Shown: positions 25,999 to 34,929 of the stretch, piece after piece | Position numbering within the stretch: the first letter of the stretch is position 1 | How the letters are laid out: every line of letters begins with the position of its first letter | Assembly: GCA_964530695.1 (NCBI GenBank) | Contig: CAZGYQ010000006.1 | Span: forward strand, 3,029 to 67,028 | DNA from: VFBF01 sp964530695 | GTDB taxonomy: Bacteria; Pseudomonadota; Alphaproteobacteria; Caulobacterales; Aquidulcibacteraceae | Reading direction: 5' to 3' | DNA length: 64,000 bases | Made by a program: the position numbers and the translations under genes | The notes under the pieces: model-generated | Seen by the model: the letters and a program-made list of their open reading frames with translations, nothing else | The model's database searches: none | What the model was told of the DNA's origin: nothing

Positions 25999-26364
25999 TC
26001 AGGCCGCTACGCGACGAATTGCTTCGACGAGTTTCGCCGGATGAAATGGTTTGACGATCCAGCCAGTGGCGCCCGCATCGCGCGCGCGCGCCTTCTTTTC
26101 GGGAGTGCTCTCCGTCGTGAGCACAAGGATCGGCGTGGACCGGTAGGGCGATGACCCGCGCACGGCCTCGATGAACCCGAAACCGTCCATCCTCGGCATG
26201 TTGATGTCGGTGATGATGACGTCCGCGCCATGCTGCTCAAGGACCTCAAGTCCGTGAACGCCGTCGACCGCCTCAACGACTTCAAAGCCGGCGTCGACGA
26301 GCGCCATCCGCAGCATGTCGCGCATGGTCCGCGAGTCGTCGACCGTAAGAATTTTTCGCGCCAC
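25999..26364 (-). CDS. cheY: Chemotaxis response regulator CheY (first copy)
   Basis: The 121-residue single receiver domain has TVDDSRTM, phospho-Asp in ITDINMPRMDG, switch Thr in LVLTTES and IVKPF. All active-site residues are present. The GTG at 26364 was chosen because GGAG lies before it and it begins 4 bp after the cheX stop; an ATG 7 codons upstream (26385) would overlap cheX. This is the CheYI position, directly before cheA. It is the likeliest flagellar-motor regulator by comparison with Caulobacter, which is inference. Confidence 0.94.
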   Translation of the reverse strand: MARKILTVDDSRTMRDMLRMALVDAGFEVVEAVDGVHGLEVLEQHGADVIITDINMPRMDGFGFIEAVRGSSPYRSTPILVLTTESTPEKKARARDAGATGWIVKPFHPAKLVEAIRRVAA

Positions 26365-26368
26365 AATC

Positions 26369-26665
26369 CTACTCCGACAATGCATCAAGACCGAGTGCGG
26401 CCGACGCTCCAAATCCAACAATGCCCCGATCGAAAGCCTCGGATCGCGCGGCGATCGTGAATGCCGCCTGATCGCTCGCCCACGCCTGTCGCGCCGCCAG
26501 CAGGACCTGAAGGCACAGACCTCCAATCGACTCCACGTTTGCGGCATCCACCGCGATGGGGCCTCCCCTTCGCTCAAGGAATGCGTCCCTCAGCGGCGCG
26601 GCGGCGCGGTAGTCGAGCGTCGCGTCGAGCACGACGATGCCTGGTGATTCCGTGAATTCACTCAT
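26369..26665 (-). CDS. cheX: STAS-domain protein (CheX position)
   Basis: The 98-residue protein is a single STAS fold (MSEFTESPGIVVLDATLDYRAAAPLRDAFLER; PIAVDAANVESIGGLCLQVLLAARQ). The usual STAS loop D-S-x-G is here NVESIGG, with Ser kept. It is the CheX of the Caulobacter operon by position, which is not the CheC-like phosphatase called CheX in other bacteria. The role is unknown; STAS proteins often bind partner switch proteins or NTPs. It starts 4 bp after the MCP stop. Confidence 0.75.
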   Translation of the reverse strand: MSEFTESPGIVVLDATLDYRAAAPLRDAFLERRGGPIAVDAANVESIGGLCLQVLLAARQAWASDQAAFTIAARSEAFDRGIVGFGASAALGLDALSE

Positions 26666-26669
26666 TGCC

Positions 26670-28259
26670 TCAGAATTCCTCCCACCCTTCGGTTTGCGGC
26701 TTCTCGCTCGGCGCATACGCCACGGCGGTACGCTGTGCGGAGCGGTGGACCGGCCTGACTGGAGCCGCGGCGGCGCGCGAGGAAGCCGATCTGACCGCAA
26801 CGCGCTGGGACTCGGCGCCGATGTCAAAGGCGCCGACGAGTTGCGCGAGATCGGAGGTTTCACTACGCAGCGCGTGTGTGGCAGCAGTGCTCTGCTCGAC
26901 CATCGCGGCATTCTGCTGGGTGACCTGGTCCATCTGGTTTACCGCGGTGTTGATCTCCGCAAGCGCGCTCGATTGCTCCTGCGCCGAAGCCGCGATTTCC
27001 CCGACGACAGTGCTGATGTCCCGCACCTTTGATGCAAGCCCTCGAAGCGCCTCGCCAGTCTGGTCCACGAGCTTGACGCCCGCATCCACCTGCGCCGAAC
27101 TCGCTGAAATCAGCGACTTGATTTCCTTTGCCGCGTCGGCGGATCGTTGCGCGAGGGCGCGCACTTCCTGTGCGACAACGGCAAAGCCCCGCCCGGCGTC
27201 GCCGGCACGCGCCGCCTCGACGCCTGCGTTGAGGGCAAGCAGGTTGGTCTGGAACGCGATTTCGTCGATGACAACGATGATCTGGGCGATCTTGTCCGAA
27301 GATTTCTCGATCGCACTCATCGCCTCGACCGCGTTGGTGACGATCGAGCCGCCCTTCTCCGCCTCGCCGCGCGCGACGGCGACGACATCGTTGGCGATCT
27401 TTGCTCCACTGGCGGTCTTGCGCACGGTCGCCGTGATTTCATCAAGCGCGGCTGGGGTTTCCTCCAGTGAGGCCGCCTGCTGCTCGGTGCGACGCGCGAG
27501 ATCGTCTGAGGCGCCGGCGATCTCGTCGGTCCCGGTCTCGATGCCGTGCGTATTGCGGACGATGCCGCGCAACGTTTCCTGCAGGCTCGACATTGCGTTG
27601 TTGAAATCGATGCGGATTTTCTCGTGGCTTCCAGACATTGGCTTTTCCAGCCGGTAGGTGAGGTTGCCCCTGGATAGCTGATCGAGCGCCTCGGCCAGCG
27701 CGCGCACGACGTCCGCCTGCTCCCGTTCGGCGACCGCGCGCGCTTCCTCAAGCTTTCTGCGTTCGTTCTCGAGCGTCTCGATGTAGATGGAAATGGAGAA
27801 ATCCATGTCGAGAAGCGCAGCTTTGACAAAGCTGCCCAGCGACGCGCTCAGCGCATCCACCTTCTTGGGATTGCCGCCCTTCCAGCTTGTCTTGACCACC
27901 GAGTCGATGAGCTGTTCCGCGATAATTGCATATCCGCCGATGTACCAGCGCGGATCCAGGCCGATCCTGGCGTGAACCTGGCCAATCGCGCGCACGCCGC
28001 GCACGTAGGCGTCGTTGTACTCGGCGGACGAGATGACCGCCCAGTGCTGCGCCTGCCGCCCCTTGGCGGCCGCGATGTGACTGTCATCCCTGAAGAATTT
28101 CCCGGTCTCCGGAAAGTTGCGAACCTGCCCGTAGAAGACGTCCAGGGCCTTCGGCAGCTCCTTTTCGATCAACGGCTTCAGGGAGCGCAGCGCCGCGCGC
28201 GCCTCCTGATCCATCGAGACAAACCGGAGGCGGTCGCCCAGGTGATAGTCGGTGGTCAT
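26670..28259 (-). CDS. Globin-coupled methyl-accepting chemotaxis protein
   Basis: The 529-residue protein has no membrane helix. An N-terminal protoglobin sensor (about residues 1-170) shows the haem-binding His96 in QVHARIGLDPRWYIGGY, the classic motif of HemAT-like sensors. A HAMP-like linker (LSRGNLTYRLEKPMSGSHEKI) and a cytoplasmic MCP signalling domain follow, with the hairpin tip FQTNLLALNAGVEAARAGDAGRGFAVVAQEVRALAQRS region. The protein ends in GWEEF, a CheR/CheB tether. It is probably an oxygen or nitric-oxide receptor. It lies between the membrane MCP and cheX in the operon. No TM segment means it signals from the cytoplasm. Confidence 0.95.
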   Translation of the reverse strand: MTTDYHLGDRLRFVSMDQEARAALRSLKPLIEKELPKALDVFYGQVRNFPETGKFFRDDSHIAAAKGRQAQHWAVISSAEYNDAYVRGVRAIGQVHARIGLDPRWYIGGYAIIAEQLIDSVVKTSWKGGNPKKVDALSASLGSFVKAALLDMDFSISIYIETLENERRKLEEARAVAEREQADVVRALAEALDQLSRGNLTYRLEKPMSGSHEKIRIDFNNAMSSLQETLRGIVRNTHGIETGTDEIAGASDDLARRTEQQAASLEETPAALDEITATVRKTASGAKIANDVVAVARGEAEKGGSIVTNAVEAMSAIEKSSDKIAQIIVVIDEIAFQTNLLALNAGVEAARAGDAGRGFAVVAQEVRALAQRSADAAKEIKSLISASSAQVDAGVKLVDQTGEALRGLASKVRDISTVVGEIAASAQEQSSALAEINTAVNQMDQVTQQNAAMVEQSTAATHALRSETSDLAQLVGAFDIGAESQRVAVRSASSRAAAAPVRPVHRSAQRTAVAYAPSEKPQTEGWEEF

Positions 28260-28290
28260 ACTACTTGTCCTTCGCCAACCACGCCAAACT

Positions 28291-30207
28291 CTAGAATTCT
28301 TCCCACGCGTCGGCGCTCGCCGTCGGGCGCGTCGCCAAAGCCACGTTGCTGCGTGAAGGCGAACGACGCGCCGCAGCGGGACGCGTGTGAGTCGTCGGCG
28401 CCGGCGGTTTCGGCTCAGCCCTCCGCACGGACGATTCGCCGGTGGAGAACGTCGCCATCAGGCGCGCAAGCTCGTCTGTCTCCGCATGGAGCGCGTGGGT
28501 TGCGGCGGTGCTCTGTTCGACCATCGCCGCATTTTGCTGGGTCGCCTGATCCATCTGGTTAACGGCGGTGTTGACCTGCACGAGCGCCGTCGACTGTTCC
28601 TGCGCGGAAGCGGCTATCTCGGCCACGACACTGTCGATTTCGAGAACCTTCGAGACAATCCGGTGCAGGGCTTCGCCGGTTTCGTCGACGAGCTTCACAC
28701 CTGCATCAACCTGGGAGGAGCTGGTCGCGATAAGCGACTTGATCTCCTTTGCGGCGTCCGCCGAGCGCTGCGCCAGCGCCCGCACTTCCTGCGCGACGAC
28801 CGCGAACCCGCGACCGGCGTCACCCGCCCGCGCAGCCTCGACGCCGGCGTTCAGGGCGAGGAGATTGGTCTGGAAGGCGATCTCGTCGATGACGCCGATG
28901 ATCTGGGTGATCTGGCTAGCGGATTTTTCGATGGCGCTCATCGCCTCCACCGCGTTGAGAACGACCGTTCCGCCCTTTTCGGCCTCACTGCGCGCAATGT
29001 TGACGACTTCGCTGGCGATCCGGGCGCCTGAAGCTGTCTTGCCGACCGAGGCGGTGATCTCGTCGAGCGCGGCCGCCGTCTCCTCAAGCGAGGCCGCCTG
29101 CTGTTCCGTCCGTCGCGCGAGATTGTCGGACGCCTGGACGATTTCCTGCGTGCCGGCGCCGATGCCTTCAGTGTTGGCGATAACGGAGCGCATCGTCGCC
29201 TGCAGGCGCTCCATGGCGTTGTTGTAGTCAGACTCAAGCTTTTTGTACGCGGGCGGCAGGTCAGCGCGCATCCGGTGGGCAAGTTGGCCGGCGGCGAGAT
29301 GCTCAAGGCCCTTCCCGAATGTTTCAACGACGAAGCTCTCGGCCTGCGCGATCGCGGCGATCCGCTCGGCCTCGGCGCGCGCCTGCGTCGCGACCTGTTC
29401 CTCCTCGAGGCGCTTCTTGTCGGTGGCGGCGTCGCGGAAGACAACGACAGCCTGCGCCATGGCGCCGATTTCGTCATTGCGCGCCTGAAGCGAGGTATCG
29501 ACAGAGGTATCGCCCCTTGTGAGGCGGTTCATCGCGTCGCAAAGCTCAAGGAGCGGCCGGACAACGCTCCGTCTCGTCACCTGGATCAGCACGCCACACC
29601 CAACGACGCCCGCGATCGCGAGCAGGATCATGACCCATTTGAAAATTTCCGCGTGCAGGCTGCTGTCACGAGCGGAATGATCGCTTTGTGTGGCTATGGC
29701 GTCGCTCACCTCGGCCATCGCCGTCTCGAGCGCCTCGAACTTCTGCTGGAAGTCCGGCAATCGGGTCCGCGCCGCCACAGGGTCGGATTCGGCGAGGTGG
29801 ACGATATCGTTGGCGAGCTTGATATACTCCGCCAATGGCGCGGCGACCGCACTGATGGCGTTGCGCGCATCGCCTCTTACGAGCCCCTCGTTCGAGGCGA
29901 TTCGGCTTGCGAACTCGCTGGTGTGTGCCTCGAGGTCAGCCTTCACGTCCGCGTAGGCGATGCCGAACGTCGGGTCGTTGGCGACGAGCGACATGAGAAC
30001 GTCGGACCGCAGCGCGTCGTGCATCATGTCCGCGGTGAGGTGATTGTCGAGCGCCGCGCTGGACTTCTGGACAGAATGCAGTCCGGAGCCGAGCAGAAGC
30101 GTCGACAGGAGTCCCGCCCCGCCGAGAACGGCAAACAAGGAAACCAGCGCTCCGCCGGCGACCGTGGCCTTTCGCTCGAGGCCCTGCTTGCTTGTCACAG
30201 ACATCAT
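28291..30207 (-). CDS. Membrane methyl-accepting chemotaxis protein, first gene of the che operon
   Basis: This 638-residue receptor has membrane helices at about residues 16-42 and 190-212. The periplasmic domain between them is about 150 residues and helical, of the four-helix-bundle type. A HAMP domain follows (RRSVVRPLLELCDAMNRLTRGDTSVDTSLQARNDEIGAMAQAV), then the MCP domain with the same hairpin tip as the other receptors, and a WEEF end. It is the counterpart of Caulobacter McpA by position. The ligand is unknown. The next receptor gene starts 31 bp downstream; no terminator is visible between them. Confidence 0.94.
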   Translation of the reverse strand: MMSVTSKQGLERKATVAGGALVSLFAVLGGAGLLSTLLLGSGLHSVQKSSAALDNHLTADMMHDALRSDVLMSLVANDPTFGIAYADVKADLEAHTSEFASRIASNEGLVRGDARNAISAVAAPLAEYIKLANDIVHLAESDPVAARTRLPDFQQKFEALETAMAEVSDAIATQSDHSARDSSLHAEIFKWVMILLAIAGVVGCGVLIQVTRRSVVRPLLELCDAMNRLTRGDTSVDTSLQARNDEIGAMAQAVVVFRDAATDKKRLEEEQVATQARAEAERIAAIAQAESFVVETFGKGLEHLAAGQLAHRMRADLPPAYKKLESDYNNAMERLQATMRSVIANTEGIGAGTQEIVQASDNLARRTEQQAASLEETAAALDEITASVGKTASGARIASEVVNIARSEAEKGGTVVLNAVEAMSAIEKSASQITQIIGVIDEIAFQTNLLALNAGVEAARAGDAGRGFAVVAQEVRALAQRSADAAKEIKSLIATSSSQVDAGVKLVDETGEALHRIVSKVLEIDSVVAEIAASAQEQSTALVQVNTAVNQMDQATQQNAAMVEQSTAATHALHAETDELARLMATFSTGESSVRRAEPKPPAPTTHTRPAAARRSPSRSNVALATRPTASADAWEEF

Positions 30208-30796
30208 TGGCTCCGCTCCTCCTGCCCCGCGAGGCGCTAGTTGAGTTTCACTGTGAATCTGACAGACCCAATCCCTGCGGTCTCAGCGATGAGACGCACG
30301 CTTTCATGGCCAACCGCGCCAGCCCAACCCACCGCCCGTGCGAGCCCGACGTCTGTCCCTATGTCCAGAAAGGGTATTCCGCGGGAAAACGCCGACACTG
30401 CACCGGCATTGCGGGTCGCTTCGAAGGTGATCGCCGAGGGCGCCTCGCACGCGCGCGGCGCGGCCGTTTCCGCGAAACCACCGACGCCAGCCGCGCAGCT
30501 CGCAGCAAGGCTCTCTCCGACCATGCTAATCACCGACGCCTCGAACCAGGGTAACCATGTTCGACACAGGTAAGTCGCCACTGGTAAACAAACACGAAAT
30601 CGACACATATCGGCAGCGCTGGCCCACATGCGACCCTAAATGGGTCTCATGGACCGCGTTTGCGGCGCCCGCAGGACGCGCAATGTGGCTTGCGGCATGT
30701 CATGGGTTTCAGGCCGCCCTTGCCGCGGCGGACTGCTCCGCGCGGCGCATGGAGCGGGGTGGAACCGGGCGTCGCAGAGGCGGAGGAGCCGAGAAG
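30208..30796. other. Intergenic region with the che operon promoter; possible small ORF
   Basis: This 589-bp gap lies between the divergent first MCP gene and the H-box protein gene, so it should hold promoters for both. I see no clear -35/-10 or CtrA site. A minus-strand frame at 30237-30524 (95 residues, ending ...ETAGIGSVRFTVKLN) lies 29 bp upstream of the MCP start. Its codon use is plausible and it has no good ribosome site. I consider it a possible small gene but cannot support a function. Confidence 0.4.
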
Positions 30797-31141
30797 ATGA
30801 CCGCCTGGATGTTTGCAGTCGCGATCGGGTCCGCAATGTTTGGGGCCCTCGTTTCACGCGCCTGGTGCGACCGGGCGCATCGTCGCGACCGTGAGCGCGC
30901 CGCGCTTGAGGTCGCGGCGCGCGCCCACGACTTGCGCCAACCGGCACAGGCGATCGAGCTTTACGCGTCCGCGATTGCGCGCCGCGTCGATACCGAAGAG
31001 GTCCGTGATGTTATCGCCCGCCTCCATCTCGCCGTCGCCGATCTGCAGGCCCGCTTGACGGATCTGGCATACGGCGCGGCCGCGCCCGAAGCTTCTGAGC
31101 GGGAGCGAACCCGCACAGCAAGCGCGCAGGGCAGACGATAG
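30797..31141 (+). CDS. Membrane-anchored H-box (DHp-like) protein without ATPase domain
   Basis: The 114-residue protein has one N-terminal membrane helix (MTAWMFAVAIGSAMFGALV). A single helical hairpin follows, with the H-box HDLRQPAQAIELYASAIARR (His44). This closely resembles the phospho-acceptor helix of the histidine kinases that carry HDLRQPLQA and usually partner LuxR-type regulators. No ATP-binding domain follows and the protein stops after about 30 more polar residues. The ATG at 30797 has GGAGGAG upstream; the frame is open earlier but without good coding character. It is convergent with a LuxR-type regulator 20 bp away. It could be a phosphotransfer or phosphatase stub, or a decayed kinase. 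Confidence 0.65.
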   Translation: MTAWMFAVAIGSAMFGALVSRAWCDRAHRRDRERAALEVAARAHDLRQPAQAIELYASAIARRVDTEEVRDVIARLHLAVADLQARLTDLAYGAAAPEASERERTRTASAQGRR

Positions 31142-31161
31142 CCTGCCCACCCGCGCCTGGG

Positions 31162-31791
31162 CTATTTCAGTTTCGCGATGACTTCCGCGCGTGAGTGAAC
31201 GCCGACGATCCGGAAGATGGCGGCGAGATGGATCTTCACGGTGCCTTCCGCAAGCCCGAGGGTCGCCGCGATCTTCCGCGTCGACGCGCCGGTCAGCAGA
31301 CAATCCACCACGCTCCGCTGCCGGGCCGTGAAGGCATACCCTTTCAGGAGCCCCGCGCCTGTAACACGTGACTGTGCGGGCAAGTCGCCACGCATCAGGT
31401 CCGGCGGCACGAATATCCGCCCGGCGAGAACATCACGAATGGCCGCAGCCGATTCGGCGGCCCCGAAGCTCTTTGGAATGTAGCCGTGTGCGCCGGCGTC
31501 CAGGGCGCCAAGAATGTCCTCGCGGCGCTCCGAACCCGCGATCACCACCAGCCGCGCACTCGGCAATGCATCCGCCACCGCCGCCAGCCCCTCCTCGCCC
31601 GACAATCCGGGCATGTTCAGATCGAATGTCACGAGGTCTGGGGACAGACCCGCGGCAATGGCGTCCTGCGCCTGATCGAAACTTCCCACTTCAACTATGT
31701 TTTCAAATCCCACCATCTCATTCAGCAACAGCTTCAGGCCGCCGCGGAAGAGCTCGTGGTCATCGACGATAAGTACGGTTGCCATACCCAT
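31162..31791 (-). CDS. LuxR/NarL-type response regulator
   Basis: The 209-residue protein has a receiver domain (IVDDHELFRGG, phospho-Asp57 in LVTFDLNMPGLSG, Lys in YIPKSFG) and a C-terminal LuxR-type helix-turn-helix (FTARQRSVVDCLLTGASTRKIAATLGLAEGTVKIHLAAIFRIVG region). The switch Ser/Thr is replaced by Ala85 (VVIAGSE), so its activation may differ from the standard one. The ATG at 31791 is used (31785 is also possible). The frame is open upstream in continuity with the coupled frame after cheW, but that part is not receiver sequence. Targets and its sensor are unknown; the H-box protein next door is the natural candidate partner. Confidence 0.92.
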   Translation of the reverse strand: MGMATVLIVDDHELFRGGLKLLLNEMVGFENIVEVGSFDQAQDAIAAGLSPDLVTFDLNMPGLSGEEGLAAVADALPSARLVVIAGSERREDILGALDAGAHGYIPKSFGAAESAAAIRDVLAGRIFVPPDLMRGDLPAQSRVTGAGLLKGYAFTARQRSVVDCLLTGASTRKIAATLGLAEGTVKIHLAAIFRIVGVHSRAEVIAKLK

Positions 31792-32309
31792 GGGCAATCT
31801 GCCGCCTGCCTGCTGATTGTTCGCTGTTGCGTCGAAGCCGCCGCGTGGATCGCCATCGGCTGCCGCGATAGCTGTAGCGCCTAGCATATTCCAAGCTGCC
31901 CGAACACAATTCCCTCGCTTCTCGCATCGCCTCGCGCCCGGACCGATCCTTCCTTGCAAACCTGGACGGAGCGCTTCGCGCAGAGCTGGCTTGTTCACGC
32001 CTACCGCGCTTGAACGCGAATTGAATTGCGATGGCGCAAGCGCCACGAACAACTTGAATTTGAGTTGATATTCCGGCTCCCAGGTTCGGGAGCGTTCATG
32101 AGATGTCTCAAGAAACGGCAAAAAACCAGATGACCGGCAGAGTTGGAGCCAGCGATTACTCTTGTCCCGGCCGGCGGTCGAGCGGCCGCTCCGACACAGC
32201 GCTTGCCCATCGAACGCGCGGCGCAGCTGGTCCGGCGTCTCGACCTCGCCCAGCGTCTCGACATCGAACAGTCGCCCACTGCCGGAGCGGAAGGGCGCCT
32301 CGCCGGCTT
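31792..32309. other. Regulator leader region with inverted repeats and a coupled open frame
   Basis: This 518-bp gap lies between the LuxR-type regulator and the second cheW. Two inverted repeats are seen: GCGCTTG/CAAGCGC at 32006-32043 and CAACT/AGTTG at 32050-32067. They could be operators of the regulator gene. A minus-strand frame starts at ATG 32313, overlapping the cheW stop as ATGA. Its first 50 codons look coding (MKAGEAPFRSGSGRLFDVET, then an Asp/Glu-rich stretch). Codon quality then falls and the frame runs open into the regulator. It may be a decayed gene. I see no known domain. Confidence 0.4.
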
Positions 32310-32750
32310 TCATGCGGCCGCCGCTTCCTGTTCCGGAAGCAAGTTGTCAAGCGAAAGCCAGTTGATCATGCGCTCTTCGACAGCAAGGATTCCCTTGACG
32401 AACCGCTGAACCGCAGAGCACGCGACGTCCGGCGTCGGCAGGATCGCCTCGGCGGAAGTCGTGAGGATTTCCGACACTTCGTCGACCAGCAACCCGACGA
32501 TCCGCATGTCGATGCGCACGACGACGATGACGCTGCGCGCGGTCGTCACCGCATCGCCAAGCCCTAGTCGGGCCGAAAGATCAATGATCGGCAGCACCGC
32601 GCCGCGGAGATTGATCACGCCGCGCACATAACCCGGCGCGCGCGGCAACGGCGTCGACATGCTCCAGCCGCGAATCTCGCGCACCGTCATGACATCGACG
32701 CAATACTCCTGATCGCCGATGCGAAATGCGATCAACTCGATGGACGTCAT
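32310..32750 (-). CDS. cheW: Second CheW coupling protein
   Basis: The 146-residue single CheW domain shows IAFRIGDQEYCVDVMTVREIRGW, RGVINLRGAVLPIIDLSARLG and LLVDEVSEILTT. It closely resembles the CheW of the main operon (23378-23845) over the whole length, pointing to duplication. It lies 40 bp after the third MCP gene, so that receptor and this CheW form one unit. No second CheA is present in the window. It probably feeds the third receptor into arrays with the main CheA, which is inference. Confidence 0.94.
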   Translation of the reverse strand: MTSIELIAFRIGDQEYCVDVMTVREIRGWSMSTPLPRAPGYVRGVINLRGAVLPIIDLSARLGLGDAVTTARSVIVVVRIDMRIVGLLVDEVSEILTTSAEAILPTPDVACSAVQRFVKGILAVEERMINWLSLDNLLPEQEAAAA

Positions 32751-32790
32751 TGCGCCGCGTGTTCCAGGGAAGCGTTCATTCCTGCCGCGC

Positions 32791-34929
32791 CTAGAACTCT
32801 TCCCAGTCACCCTGCGCGCCTGCCCCCAGCGGCGCGTGAGCCCGCGACGCGGCGAAAGCGGCCACGCGCTTCTGCTGCGCGACAACCGGCGGCGCCGGCC
32901 TTGTCCTCGCCGGCGCGCTCACGACACTCGCACGCTCAGCGGCGCCGACACGGAAGCCGGAAATGAGACGCGTCAGTTCCGCCGCTTCCTGCGTGAGGGA
33001 GTGGCTCGCCGCCGTCGATTCCTCAACCATCGCCGCGTTCTGCTGCGTCACCTGATCCATCTGGTTGACCGCGGTATTCACTTCTTGCAGCGCGGTCGAT
33101 TGCTCCCTTGCCGACCCGGCGATCTCGGAGACGAGATCGTTGATCTCCGCCACGCGGCCAATGATTTCCTGAAGCGCCGCGCCCGTCTTGCCGACAAGCT
33201 GGACGCCGGAACCCACATGGTCCGCGCTCGCCGAGATGAGCGTCTTGATTTCCTTGGCGGCGTCCGAAGAGCGTTGCGCCAGCGCGCGCACCTCGGAGGC
33301 GACGACCGCAAAGCCCCTGCCCGCATCGCCGGCGCGTGCGGCTTCGACGCCCGCATTGAGGGCGAGCAGGTTTGTCTGGAAGGCGATTTCGTCGATGACG
33401 CCGATGATCTGGGATATCTGGGTCGCGGAGCGCTCGATCTCGCCCATCGCAGACACGGCATCTCGGACCACCGCGCCGCTGATTTCGGCTTCTGACCGTG
33501 CCGATGACACGACTGTATTCGCGCGCGCGGCGCTCTCGGCGGACTTGCGCACGGTCGCGGTAATTTCATCGAGCGCAGCGGCCGTTTCCTCGATGGCGGC
33601 GGCCTGCTGCTCGGTGCGTCGAGACAAGTCGTCCGCGGCCTGACCGATCTCACTCGCACCCGACCTGATGCCAGAGACGTTGTTCGCCACCGTCTTCATC
33701 GCGTCCTGCAACTGCGACACGGCGCCATTGAAATCCGCCTTGAGCTGTTCGTAGGCAGGCGGCATGTCGTGATCGAGACGATAGGTCAGGTCTCCCCCCG
33801 CCAGCGCCGAGAGGCCTTCGCCGATGGATCCGACAACTGTCGCGCGTTCGCGTGCGAGCGCGGCCTCTTCGGCTTCACGCCGCGCGCGTTCCGCGGTAGC
33901 CTTGTCGGCCTCCGCCTTGCGCCGCTCCGCTTCGCGCTCAATGATGCGGGTGCGGAAAAGTTCGAGCGTTGAAGCGATCTTGCCGGTTTCGTGGCGATCG
34001 GAGAGATAGGGAACGACGACCGTGGCGTCAGACTCGCGCAGGCTGTCCATGATCCCGAGCAGCGCCGAAAGTCGTCCCGACAAACCACGTGCGATCAGCA
34101 GGGAAACAAACGCGGCCAGCGCCGCGCTCAGGACCGCGATCAGCAACTCCGCGATCAATGCCCCCCGAATGTGATCGGTGCGGGTCTTCAGAAGCTCTTC
34201 CAGGCCATCGTGAGATGCGGTCCATGCCGTTTCGACCGCGCTCTCGGCGCCGTCGAAGTCCGCCGACGCCGCAGATCCCGTGTCGATTGCGCCGCGGGCG
34301 GCTCGAAGCAATGCGTCGGTCGAAACCTTCAGCGCTTCCGCGGGCTTGGCGAACGTCTTGCCCAGCGCGCCATTCTTGTTGTTGGAAACGGCCGCGGCCA
34401 TCGATCCGAGCGCCTGGTCACGGCTGCGTTGCAGCCGATCCATCGCCACCGCGATATCACGCCCCTTCTGCGCCGGTTCGGCGGACGATGTGAGCGCCGT
34501 GTTGAGCGTCTGCAGGTCGACCAGAACACCCGGAAGGCGCACGACGATGGCGTCCATCGCATAGAAGCTGTCCAGATCGGGATCGAGCGTGAGGTTGGAG
34601 CCGTCGCCGATGGCGAGGATATAGCTGGCCGCGGCGGACATCCTGTCGGCGCCGGGCGCCGCGGCGATCAGGGCATCGCGCTCATCGGCCGAGGCGAAGC
34701 GCTCGTCGTCCTTGTCACCCGCGGCAAGCATTGACGCAGTACTTTCCGGAGCCGCCCCGACGGCGTCCCATACGCGCGCCAGATGGCTGGTCCCGTCGCG
34801 TTCCTTTTGGGAGAAGGCCAGGTCATCGAGAGAGTTCTTGACCAGAAGACCCGTCACGATCGTCGATGAGCCGATGAACAACGCCGATACCAGCGCAAGC
34901 CGCGCGCCGATCGACAGTTCGCTATTCAT
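32791..34929 (-). CDS. Membrane methyl-accepting chemotaxis protein, third receptor
   Basis: This 712-residue receptor has membrane helices near residues 9-30 and 265-290 (LIAELLIAVLSAALAAFVSLL), with a periplasmic sensor of about 235 residues between them. The sensor is helical and Ala-rich (a four-helix-bundle or NIT-like fold is possible, not shown). HAMP, then an MCP domain with the common hairpin tip, then a DWEEF end follow. ATG at 34929 gives MNSELSIGARLALVSALF; 22 further codons upstream are open. With the second cheW it forms a two-gene unit. The ligand is unknown. Confidence 0.93.
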   Translation of the reverse strand: MNSELSIGARLALVSALFIGSSTIVTGLLVKNSLDDLAFSQKERDGTSHLARVWDAVGAAPESTASMLAAGDKDDERFASADERDALIAAAPGADRMSAAASYILAIGDGSNLTLDPDLDSFYAMDAIVVRLPGVLVDLQTLNTALTSSAEPAQKGRDIAVAMDRLQRSRDQALGSMAAAVSNNKNGALGKTFAKPAEALKVSTDALLRAARGAIDTGSAASADFDGAESAVETAWTASHDGLEELLKTRTDHIRGALIAELLIAVLSAALAAFVSLLIARGLSGRLSALLGIMDSLRESDATVVVPYLSDRHETGKIASTLELFRTRIIEREAERRKAEADKATAERARREAEEAALARERATVVGSIGEGLSALAGGDLTYRLDHDMPPAYEQLKADFNGAVSQLQDAMKTVANNVSGIRSGASEIGQAADDLSRRTEQQAAAIEETAAALDEITATVRKSAESAARANTVVSSARSEAEISGAVVRDAVSAMGEIERSATQISQIIGVIDEIAFQTNLLALNAGVEAARAGDAGRGFAVVASEVRALAQRSSDAAKEIKTLISASADHVGSGVQLVGKTGAALQEIIGRVAEINDLVSEIAGSAREQSTALQEVNTAVNQMDQVTQQNAAMVEESTAASHSLTQEAAELTRLISGFRVGAAERASVVSAPARTRPAPPVVAQQKRVAAFAASRAHAPLGAGAQGDWEEF

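Noticed and set aside
30237..30524. Small minus-strand frame (95 residues) just before the first MCP gene
   Set aside because: Codon use is plausible but there is no ribosome site and no known domain; kept only as a note in the gap entry.
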